Origin: Hyphomicrobium denitrificans 1NES1
Lineage (GTDB): Bacteria; Pseudomonadota; Alphaproteobacteria; Rhizobiales; Hyphomicrobiaceae
Assembly: GCF_000230975.2 (NCBI RefSeq)
Contig: NC_021172.1
Location: 3,726,001 to 3,790,000 of the forward strand
DNA: 64,000 nt
Direction: 5' to 3'
The notes under the pieces are model-generated. The model did no database searches, was not told where the DNA came from, and worked only from the letters and a program-made list of their open reading frames with translations. Positions 54,980 to 64,000 of the stretch are shown here, in pieces; the first letter of the stretch is position 1, and each line of letters opens with the position of its first letter. The translations under genes and the position numbers were made by a program.

Positions 54980-55864
54980 GTGGCGGCACAACAGCAAGGT
55001 TTCGAACGCGATCAGACGGTCGGTGCGGCGTTGGCGGAGATGACGCGGGCATTCGCCGCTCAAGGGATTGAGTCGGCGCCGCGCGACGCGCGCATTTTAT
55101 TACAGGGCTTGCTCGGCGTCGACGGCACAGCGCTGCTGACCAGACCGGAACAGCGTCTTGGCGATGCGGCAGCGCGCATAGGCGATGCTGTGCGCCGGCG
55201 GCTGGCGCGCGAGCCCGTTTCCCGCATCCTTGGTGTTCGCGAATTCTACGGACGCGAATTCCTCGTCACACCCGATGTGCTCGATCCGCGGCCAGATACG
55301 GAAACCGTCGTCGACCTCGCGCTTGAGATCGTTCGCTCGAACGGGCTTCAATCTGAAACGATCCATATCGCGGACATCGGAACAGGCTCCGGCATCTTGA
55401 TCGCGACGTTGCTTGCGGAATTACCCAATGCACGTGGTGTTGCGACGGACATCAGCGCGGCGGCACTCGCTGTTGCGCAACGGAATGCAGACCGGCTTGG
55501 CGTCGCGGGCCGTGCAAGCTTCGTTGCGACACACCGTCTCGATGGGTGCGCGGGGCCTTTTGATCTGGTCGTCTCCAATCCACCTTATATTGTGACGGGC
55601 GAGATTTCAGGATTGGAACCGGAGGTTCGCGATTACGATCCACAACTTGCGCTTGACGGCGGTGTGGACGGCTTGGGCGTGTACCGCGAGATCGCCGGAA
55701 TTGCGCGAAATCCGTTGCGGCCAATGCGCCTCGTAATGGAGGTTGGCGCAACGCAAGCCTCTGATGTAACAGATATTTTCAGCGCTTACGGATGGCAGCC
55801 GCTGGATCAGAAAAAAGACCTCGGAGGCCACGTGCGCGCTGTGGCTGTGGAGATACATCCTTAA
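54980..55864 (+). CDS. prmC: Peptide chain release factor N5-glutamine methyltransferase
   Basis: 294 residues from GTG 54980. N-terminal helical domain, YGREFLVTPDVLDPRPDTE, SAM motif ADIGTGSGILIATLLAEL (about 131-148) and the catalytic NPPY in VVSNPPYIVTGE. Partner of prfA. Downstream gap of about 440 bases. Confidence 0.96.
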   Translation: MAAQQQGFERDQTVGAALAEMTRAFAAQGIESAPRDARILLQGLLGVDGTALLTRPEQRLGDAAARIGDAVRRRLAREPVSRILGVREFYGREFLVTPDVLDPRPDTETVVDLALEIVRSNGLQSETIHIADIGTGSGILIATLLAELPNARGVATDISAAALAVAQRNADRLGVAGRASFVATHRLDGCAGPFDLVVSNPPYIVTGEISGLEPEVRDYDPQLALDGGVDGLGVYREIAGIARNPLRPMRLVMEVGATQASDVTDIFSAYGWQPLDQKKDLGGHVRAVAVEIHP

Positions 55865-56303
55865 CGCCATCAATCATTTCTATTTGCGGAATTACGTTTC
55901 CGGAGTAAGATCGCAGCTGACGAGTTTGATCGGATGTGCCTGGAACAGGCGACCCCGCGATGCGGTGCAAGAAGCCGGCCGTCCCATCTCAGATCATCAG
56001 CGCAAATTTCGCGGATGTTTCCGTCCGCTGAATGGCGAGTGTCGAGTTGCTTTTTCTCGATACCGCGAGTGCTGCAGAAACGCTCCTTGCAGATGCTTTG
56101 GACGTGAGTTGCAGTCCGTCGTGGCGAGGACATCGTAATTTGCCCGGTCGCGGGCGTGAGAGCCAAGGGGCTACAGCCTGTGTGGGGCACAGGCGACTTT
56201 AGGACCGTCTTTTGAACTGGAATTGGATCGAAGGATCCATGACGCGGCCCATCGTCGATGGCACGCGTGGATGTTAAATATCAACAATTGTGAACGGGAG
56301 CCC
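55865..56303. other. 439-base gap, no gene recognised
   Basis: Both strands carry only short frames without family features or good ribosome-binding sites. GC content drops slightly near 56270-56290 (TTAAATATCAACAATTGTGAA) just before the DUF4167 gene, so promoter or leader elements are likely there, but none could be defined. Confidence 0.4.
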
Positions 56304-57239
56304 ATGAGGCAAGGACAACAGAACCGCCGCGGCCGCGGTCGAAACAATAACAATAACCGCAAATCACAAAATCCCTTGATGCGTAGCTTCGAGAGCTCGG
56401 GTCCGGATGTGAAAATCCGCGGCACTCCTTCTCACATCGCGGAGAAGTACGTCTCCCTGGCTCGCGATGCGCTTTCGTCCGGCGACCCGGTCCTCGCTGA
56501 AAACTATCTTCAGCACGCCGAGCACTATAACCGCATCATCCTGAGCTACCGCGAGCAGATGGCGCAGCAGGGCGGCATGGACCCGCTCGGCAACGGCGCC
56601 GCCCGCACGCATACGCTTGCCGGTTCCGAGGGAAGCGACGGCGACGAGTTCGGTGAGGATGAGGGCGACGAGTTCGGCGTCCAGGCGCAGCAGCAACAGC
56701 CGACGGGAGAATCGTCGCAGCCGCCGCCTTATGCCCAGCAACCGCGCAATTTCGATCATCAGAACCGCTACGATAACCGCCAGCCGCGAAACGACCGCGA
56801 TCAGCGCTACAACAATAATCGGCATGATCGAGGCGATCGCCAGGATTTCCGAGGCGACCGAAACGATCGGCATGACCGTAACGGATCAGGCGGCGAGAAC
56901 CGCTATCGCGACGATCGCCGGCAGTTCGGCAATGGTGGCGATAACCGTTCCGAAGGTGGTTTCCGCCGCCGGGACCGCTACCAGGACTCCAGCGGTGCGG
57001 ACCGGGAATTCAACAACGGCGGTTTCCGTCAGGATGCCGGTCAGACACCGCAGCCTCAGTCGCAGCCGGCACCAGCGGCGCCGGAGCGTGCAGCGCCCCC
57101 GCCTCCGCCACAGGCCGTGGCGCCTGAGCAGGAGCAGCCAGCCTTCCTGAGACGCCCGGTTCGTCGCCCGCGTCGCGAGGAACCGACTGAGGCAGTGGCA
57201 GCACCACCGGCCGCGAACCCGAGCGAAGACCAGGAATAA
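56304..57239 (+). CDS. DUF4167 domain protein with long Asn/Arg/Asp-rich region
   Basis: 311 residues from ATG 56304 (GGGAG ahead). The N-terminus has RGRGRNNNNNRKSQNP, then the DUF4167 core (about 20-95): GTPSHIAEKYVSLARDALSSG and LAENYLQHAEHYNRII. The rest is low complexity: an acidic/Gln stretch (about 110-145), then Arg-Asp-Asn-His repeats (about 150-255) and a Pro/Ala/Gln region. RGG/RNN-type tails suggest RNA binding and possibly condensate formation. Conserved in Hyphomicrobiales downstream of prfA-prmC; function not established to my knowledge. Confidence 0.88.
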   Translation: MRQGQQNRRGRGRNNNNNRKSQNPLMRSFESSGPDVKIRGTPSHIAEKYVSLARDALSSGDPVLAENYLQHAEHYNRIILSYREQMAQQGGMDPLGNGAARTHTLAGSEGSDGDEFGEDEGDEFGVQAQQQQPTGESSQPPPYAQQPRNFDHQNRYDNRQPRNDRDQRYNNNRHDRGDRQDFRGDRNDRHDRNGSGGENRYRDDRRQFGNGGDNRSEGGFRRRDRYQDSSGADREFNNGGFRQDAGQTPQPQSQPAPAAPERAAPPPPPQAVAPEQEQPAFLRRPVRRPRREEPTEAVAAPPAANPSEDQE

Positions 57240-57723
57240 GCAGAGAGCTTCGGCAGGCGCGTGCGACTTCGTTTCGCGGCCTATCGCAGCGGTCACGCAT
57301 GACGATGTATCTCGGCACAGACGTTCTGGCGCGCTCCGCGGCAGGCATTGCTTTGAAACGAGTCGCGGACCCTGGCGTTCGCCGGGACGACTAGCTTCCG
57401 GCTTTTCGCATTTATGTTCGGTAGCGCCGGCCAACGGGGTTAACGTCGCGCTTTCTATTTGTTCTGGCGCCGAACCTTTAACGAGGTTTGGCTAGAGGGT
57501 CTTGGCGGCCGCCCCGTGCGGCGTCCGACATGCCGCGGATAATCTTCGGCTTTTGCCGCCTTAGCCTCTTTTTCGCACAGTGCCCGATTCCTATATCGCT
57601 AACGTACAAGTTCGGAGGGGGATGCCTGCATTTGGGGTCTTTGGCCGCGCTTGAGGTCGGAATAAAACTCAATGGTATGTCTTTCGCGCCTGATGGGCGG
57701 AGGGCGTGCGCTGGAGGTCAGTC
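57240..57723. other. 484-base gap upstream of clpB
   Basis: No gene recognised. It contains the candidate heat-shock promoter at 57568-57596. The 5' part may hold the end of the DUF4167 transcript, but no clear terminator is visible. Confidence 0.4.
57568..57596 (+). promoter_or_regulatory. Candidate RpoH-type promoter of clpB
   Basis: CTTTTT (57568-57573) and CCTATAT (57590-57596), spaced by 16 bases. The -10 fits the alphaproteobacterial sigma-32 form; the -35 deviates from CTTG. About 120 bases remain to the clpB start. Confidence 0.35.
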
Positions 57724-60318
<2,595 letters not shown>

Positions 60319-60364
60319 TTGTTGGCGCGGGGCTTGATGATACTTTCGAGATAAAAATTGCAGA

Positions 60365-60403
60365 TCCCCGGCGACTGCGCTCCGCGCAGCCGGCCGCCGG
60401 GGA
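60365..60403. repeat. Nested inverted repeat after clpB
   Basis: Outer arms TCCCCGGCG/CGCCGGGGA (60365-60373 with 60395-60403) enclose inner arms CTGCGC/GCGCAG (60375-60380 with 60384-60389) with a TCC loop. GC-rich, no T-run; it could be a REP-like element or an RNA stabiliser of the clpB 3' end. Confidence 0.5.
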
Positions 60404-60439
60404 CGGACTTGTGGCCCCGTTCTCAGGTAACGAATTAGG

Positions 60440-60476
60440 AGACGCGGTGCGATGAGCATCGCGTCTTCATTTTTTT
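60440..60476 (+). terminator. Rho-independent terminator after clpB
   Basis: An 11-bp stem AGACGCGGTGC/GCATCGCGTCT (one G-U pair) around GATGA is followed by TCATTTTTTT. Confidence 0.85.
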
Positions 60477-60724
60477 GGCGGACGGCTATTGCGCCGATGG
60501 ATGCACCATCAGGTTGCGACGTGGGTTTTCGGCAAGCCGATGGGGCGGTTGGGATGGAGTTAGTGGCACGCACTTGCCACACCGTGCTCACAAGAGGCCT
60601 CAAGCCACGGCGGTAGCTCGGATTACGGGTTGTGCCGCCATCGCTTCGATGCAGTATCAACCCGATCCGCCGCGGAAACGGGGCAATGTGGTCGGCGGGC
60701 ACGTTCTAGAAGGGGGTATCTCGT

Positions 60725-61105
60725 ATGGGAAAATTGCTGTCGCTTGCCGCGCTTTGCTGCGCGATGGCCCTGGCAGTTGGGGGCTTTGCTCCGCGCGCAA
60801 GCGCCGCGCAACTTCCGGCCGGACTTCTCGCGCTCAAGACCGACAAGATCGGCTCAGTCCAGGAAGTGCGTTATCGCTGCTGGTGGCGTCATGGTTATCG
60901 CCATTGCGGTTATGGGCATCATCGCGGATGGCGCCATCACCGCTGGCATCGCGGCTACTGGCGCAATCGCCATTGGCGCCATCGTCATTGGCGTCACCGC
61001 TACCACGGTCATCGCCACTACTACTATCGCTCCTACGCGCGGCCGTATCAGGGTACCTACTATCGTCGGCCGTATGCGTACTGCATCGGCTTGTGCTGGT
61101 GGTAA
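60725..61105 (+). CDS. Small secreted His/Arg/Trp/Tyr-rich protein, function unknown
   Basis: 126 residues, ribosome-binding AGAAGGGGG ahead. Signal peptide MGKLLSLAALCCAMALAVGG with AxA near 27. The mature part is dominated by His, Arg, Trp and Tyr in irregular short repeats (RGWRHHRWHRGYWRNRHW), has four mature cysteines and ends in IGLCWW. Such proteins occur in many Hyphomicrobiales genomes without known function; metal or anionic-polymer binding in the periplasm is a guess. Another frame here encodes a hydrophobic chain but lacks a start signal. Confidence 0.75.
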   Translation: MGKLLSLAALCCAMALAVGGFAPRASAAQLPAGLLALKTDKIGSVQEVRYRCWWRHGYRHCGYGHHRGWRHHRWHRGYWRNRHWRHRHWRHRYHGHRHYYYRSYARPYQGTYYRRPYAYCIGLCWW

Positions 61106-61139
61106 GTCCAGCGGCGCGATGACGTGACTTCAAAATGAA

Positions 61140-61168
61140 AACGCCAGGGGCTGAACCCTGGCGTTTTT
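61140..61168. terminator. Bidirectional terminator
   Basis: AACGCCAGGG/CCCTGGCGTT (61140-61149 with 61156-61165), perfect 10-bp stem with T-run after it and A-run before, between the convergent small genes at 60725 and 61211. Confidence 0.85.
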
Positions 61169-61210
61169 ATTGCGACGTCCGAATAAGGCTCGGTATGCGC
61201 GCGACAAACT

Positions 61211-61459
61211 TTATCTGCGATACCGATCGCGGCGGTAATGCGAACGGCGATAACAGCGTTTCGCCCCGATCTTGCAGGCGATCCTCGGGCCGGCCGTGTA
61301 GCCGATAACGCCACCGGCGACCAATCCGACCGGGCCGAAGACCACGGCGCCTGCCAAGCCGCCCAAAGCTGCGTCCGTGACGCGCTCACCTGCGTTCGCC
61401 GCCATCGGCGCTAGGACGACGCCGGCAGCAACGATCGCAACTCGTGCAAAAGCTTTCAT
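61211..61459 (-). CDS. Small glycine-zipper membrane/envelope protein
   Basis: 82 residues from the ATG at 61459 (GAGGGGAC ahead). Signal peptide MKAFARVAIVAAGVVLAPMA with cleavage near ANAG. A glycine-zipper hydrophobic stretch follows (LGGLAGAVVFGPVGLVAGGV, about 40-59), then a basic end with two cysteines (ACKIGAKRCYRRSHYRRDRY). Glycine-zipper proteins insert in or span envelope membranes; the role is unknown. Confidence 0.75.
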   Translation of the reverse strand: MKAFARVAIVAAGVVLAPMAANAGERVTDAALGGLAGAVVFGPVGLVAGGVIGYTAGPRIACKIGAKRCYRRSHYRRDRYRR

Positions 61460-61741
61460 AGACTGGGTCCCCTCTATCTTTCTAGCTGGTTCCAAGCGGA
61501 CCTCCCCGGAACATCTATAGCATCTTTGGTGATTCGATTTTTAGCGCGCACATGCGGCGACAATGGCGACGCATCTCCTCCGACTTTATTGTGCTCAGTC
61601 ACTCAAAAATAGATCGGGATGTCTGGCGAACTGTGTCCTCGCGGCCGCGGTCCGACGGCTGCCCGATCCCTCGCACAAAATCTTGTGCTCGTCGTTCGTT
61701 CGCGCGCTAATCTTGCAGGAGGTTGCTTTGAGGGACCCCAC

Positions 61742-63139
61742 GTGAGCCTGCTGATCGCCGTTGGTGCGCTCGTCTTTCTTATGCTCGCGGCGTACCGCGG
61801 CTTTAGCGTCATCCTGTTTGCGCCCGTGGCTGCCATGGGCGCGGTGCTGCTCACCGATCCGCATGCCGTCGCGCCCGTCTTTACCGGCCTTTTCATGGAA
61901 AGGATGGCCGGGTTTCTGAAGCTGTATTTTCCGGTCTTTCTGCTTGGCGCAATCTTCGGCAAGCTGATCGAAATTTCCGGGTTTGCGCGCGCTATCGTCG
62001 CAAGTTCGATCGCGCTGCTCGGAGCCGAACGGGCCATGCTCGCCATCGTGCTGGTCGCAGCGCTTTTGACTTACGGCGGCGTGTCGCTGTTCGTCGTGGT
62101 GTTCGCCGTCTATCCGTTCGCCGCCGAGATTTTTCGCAGCTCGAATATTCCGAAGCGGCTCATTCCGGCGACGATCGCGCTCGGCGCATTCACGTTCACG
62201 ATGGATGCGCTGCCGGGCACGCCGCAAATCCAGAACATCATCCCGACGACATTCTTCCGGACGACTGCCTGGGCAGCGCCGGTGCTCGGCACGCTCGGGT
62301 CGATTTTTATTCTGGCGCTCGGGATGGCCTATCTCGACTGGCGACGCCGCAGGGCTTTCGCCAGCGGCGAAGGTTACGGCGAACATCATCTGAATGAGCC
62401 GATCGCTGCAGCCGACTTCGACGTGAAAGGCGTGAACCCGGTGATCGCCGTTCTGCCGCTCGTGATCGTCGGTGTTGCGAGCAAGCTTCTGACACTTCTG
62501 ATCCCTGCGATCTACGGCGATAAATTCGAAGTCTCCCTCACGCCGGGCGGCAAAGCCGTTGCCGCGGACGTCGGCGCGACGACTGCGATCTGGGCTGTCG
62601 AAGGTGCGCTTTTGCTCGGCATTGTGATGGTTGTCGTGTGTGCGTGGCGGGCCGTTCGCGCAAATTTTGCGGAGGGCTCGAAGGACGCCGTTGCGGGGGC
62701 GCTGCTCGCCGGAACAAACACTGCGTCTGAATATGGATTCGGTGCCGTCATCGCAGCGCTTCCGGGATTCCTCATCATTGCCGATGCGCTGAAGGCCATT
62801 CCCAATCCGCTGGTCAACGAAGCGGTGACGGTGACGACGCTTGCGGGCGTGACCGGCTCGGCGTCCGGCGGCATGAGCATCGCTCTCGGTGCGATGGCAG
62901 ACCGATTCATCGCGGCGGCGAATGCGGCGGGTATTCCGCTCGAAGTCCTGCATCGCGTGGCGGCGATGGCATCGGGCGGCATGGACACGCTGCCGCATAA
63001 CGGGGCGGTCATTACTCTCCTGGCGGTGACAGGGCTGACGCACGTACAATCGTACAAGGATATTTTCGCGATTACGTGCATCAAGACGCTCGCGGTCGCG
63101 TTTGTTATCGCGCTCTACTATGCGACGGGATGGGTGTGA
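61742..63139 (+). CDS. GntP-family permease
   Basis: About 465 residues from GTG 61742, which has AGGGA 6 bases ahead (AGGAGG is 19 bases ahead). Around 12 hydrophobic segments. Family features: YGGVSLFVVVFAVYPFAAEIF, TFTMDALPGTPQIQN, and late SGGMDTLPHNGAVITLLAV. GntP/CitMHS-related permeases take up gluconate, hydroxybutyrate or similar acids. No catabolic gene is adjacent, so substrate is open. The stop is 3 bases from the convergent peptidase gene. Confidence 0.88.
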   Translation: MSLLIAVGALVFLMLAAYRGFSVILFAPVAAMGAVLLTDPHAVAPVFTGLFMERMAGFLKLYFPVFLLGAIFGKLIEISGFARAIVASSIALLGAERAMLAIVLVAALLTYGGVSLFVVVFAVYPFAAEIFRSSNIPKRLIPATIALGAFTFTMDALPGTPQIQNIIPTTFFRTTAWAAPVLGTLGSIFILALGMAYLDWRRRRAFASGEGYGEHHLNEPIAAADFDVKGVNPVIAVLPLVIVGVASKLLTLLIPAIYGDKFEVSLTPGGKAVAADVGATTAIWAVEGALLLGIVMVVVCAWRAVRANFAEGSKDAVAGALLAGTNTASEYGFGAVIAALPGFLIIADALKAIPNPLVNEAVTVTTLAGVTGSASGGMSIALGAMADRFIAAANAAGIPLEVLHRVAAMASGGMDTLPHNGAVITLLAVTGLTHVQSYKDIFAITCIKTLAVAFVIALYYATGWV

Positions 63140-63142
63140 GCG

Positions 63143-64000
63143 TTACTTGTTCGCGGTCATGACCGGCGCGCGGTGCATCAACTCGTCGATGCGGGCCCGC
63201 TCCTTCTCGAATTCAGCGAGATCCTTGCCTTCAAGCTTTCTTTCGTGCGGCACCTGGATCGACATTGGATCGACGAAGCGGCTGTTGACGAGCACTTCAA
63301 AATGCACGTGCGGTCCGGACGACAATCCAGTGGACCCGACGTATCCGATTATCTGGCCTTGGCGCACCTTCATGCCCGGATGGACGTCGGCGAAGCGGCT
63401 CATATGACCATAAGCCGTCTGATAGCCGTTGGCGTGCCGGATGCGGATGTAATTGCCGTAGTAGCCTTTCCGCCCGACCTCTTCGATCGTGCCGTTGCCC
63501 GCGGCGATGATCGGCGTTCCGGTGGCGCAAGCCCAGTCGACGCCCGTGTGCATCTTTCGAGAATTGAGCAGCGGGTGAAAGCGGACGCCGAAGCCAGAGG
63601 TCAGGCGCACGTCGTCGCCGCGAACCGGCTTGCGCATGAGGAACTTCTTCGAGTTGTTGCCGTCGGCGTCATAGAAATCGACCACGCCATCCGCAGAACG
63701 GAATCGATAGAACTTGTAGAGAGAGCCACCGCTGCTGATGGCTGTGTAAAGGAGCTCGCCGGGGTTTCCCTCCGTCGATTGGTCGTCCTTCATATCGAAG
63801 AACATTTCGAGCGTATCGCCCGGGCGGACGCGGCGGCGGAAGTCGGTATCGAAGGCATTGATCCGCAAGATCTGCGTGATCGTGTCTGGCGGCAGACCTT
63901 GCATCAGGCCGGCATTGTAGACGGCGGCATAAAGACTGGCGTTCTGCGGATCGCCGCCGTCGTTCTTGGCTATCTGCGATAGTTCCGCGTCGAACGGCGG
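63143..64000 (-). CDS. M23-family (LytM-type) metallopeptidase, 5'-truncated by window edge
   Basis: The frame is open to the window end, so the N-terminus is missing; 285 residues are visible. The M23 domain keeps the zinc ligands: His and Asp in HTGVDWACATGTPIIAAGNG, and HxH in GPHVHFEVLVN. Upstream lies the usual linker (IAKNDGG..., LRINAFDTDFRRRVRPGDTLEMFFD), as in NlpD/MepM-like envelope proteins. It cuts peptidoglycan cross-links in the periplasm. The C-terminal tail (about 40 residues) is charged. Confidence 0.93.
   Translation of the reverse strand, partial: PPFDAELSQIAKNDGGDPQNASLYAAVYNAGLMQGLPPDTITQILRINAFDTDFRRRVRPGDTLEMFFDMKDDQSTEGNPGELLYTAISSGGSLYKFYRFRSADGVVDFYDADGNNSKKFLMRKPVRGDDVRLTSGFGVRFHPLLNSRKMHTGVDWACATGTPIIAAGNGTIEEVGRKGYYGNYIRIRHANGYQTAYGHMSRFADVHPGMKVRQGQIIGYVGSTGLSSGPHVHFEVLVNSRFVDPMSIQVPHERKLEGKDLAEFEKERARIDELMHRAPVMTANK

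Larger units (their letters stand above)
60319..60724. other. 406-base gap after clpB
   Basis: Holds a nested hairpin (60365-60403), a terminator (60440-60476) and, near the end, a ribosome-binding region AGAAGGGGG preceded by TTCTAGAA before the small gene at 60725. No gene recognised. Confidence 0.5.

Noticed and set aside
60880-61030. Repeat array (CRISPR-like) in the His/Trp-rich gene
   Set aside because: The periodicity follows codons for His, Arg, Trp and Tyr, units are irregular, and there are no spacers; it is coding low complexity.
60630-61127. Overlapping frame encoding a hydrophobic Ala/Ile-rich chain across the 60725 gene
   Set aside because: It arises from reading CAT/CGC-rich codons in another frame; no start signal, and the 60725 frame has the signal peptide and ribosome-binding site.

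Overview
This GC-rich window is a chromosomal stretch from an alphaproteobacterium, most likely a member of the Hyphomicrobiales (Rhizobiales; a Hyphomicrobium-type organism would fit, but the genus is not proven by sequence alone). The main evidence is gene order: rimI-fur/mur-plsC/olsA-miaB-phoH-ybeY-corC-lnt-HTH(PraR type)-metK-trmB, then rimP-nusA-ylxR-infB-rbfA-truB-rpsO-pnp, and irr beside fabA-fabB-fabI. A tRNA-His without the usual extra 5' G and with A73 points the same way. I see no transposases, integrases, phage genes or CRISPR arrays, so this is ordinary vertically inherited core with a few lineage-specific islands.

Layout. 1-3.8 kb: lipid II flippase (partial), TrpRS, a Usp protein and an Nfu-type Fe-S protein. 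3.9-15.7 kb: tRNA and ribosome modification (TsaB, RimI, MiaB, YbeY, TrmB), a Fur-family regulator, an acyltransferase, PhoH, CorC, Lnt, a Cro-type regulator and MetK. 15.8-26 kb: the rimP-to-pnp translation operon. 26-30.2 kb (minus): a small Cys/His-rich secreted protein, MurI, FabI, FabB, FabA; irr diverges from fabA. 30.9-37.2 kb: SH3 envelope protein, a 2-hydroxyacid dehydrogenase, MoeB-like, CysK, Dut, CoaBC, PCu(A)C copper chaperone. 37.6-43.1 kb: a DUF4212-SSS fusion transporter, GlpD, a nine-cysteine unknown protein and an orphan histidine kinase. 43.5-47.5 kb: the lysyl-phosphatidylglycerol pair lpiA-acvB. 47.5-64 kb: tRNA-His, rhomboid protease, UbiG, LysC, PtsP, a RodZ-like protein, PrfA-PrmC, a DUF4167 protein, ClpB, small secreted basic proteins, a GntP-type permease and an M23 peptidase cut by the window end.

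The most interesting parts are: (a) the divergent unit histidine kinase / perfect 19-bp palindrome / lpiA-acvB, a possible self-contained membrane-charge control locus with a Cys-rich partner; (b) the single-chain DUF4212-SSS symporter in which the Na+ site residues seem lost; (c) an Irr-type iron-box lying on the nfu promoter in a window that also encodes Irr; (d) the tRNA-His identity change; (e) three small signal-peptide proteins rich in His/Arg/Trp or Gly. Functional names rest on motif recognition from memory; no database search was run.
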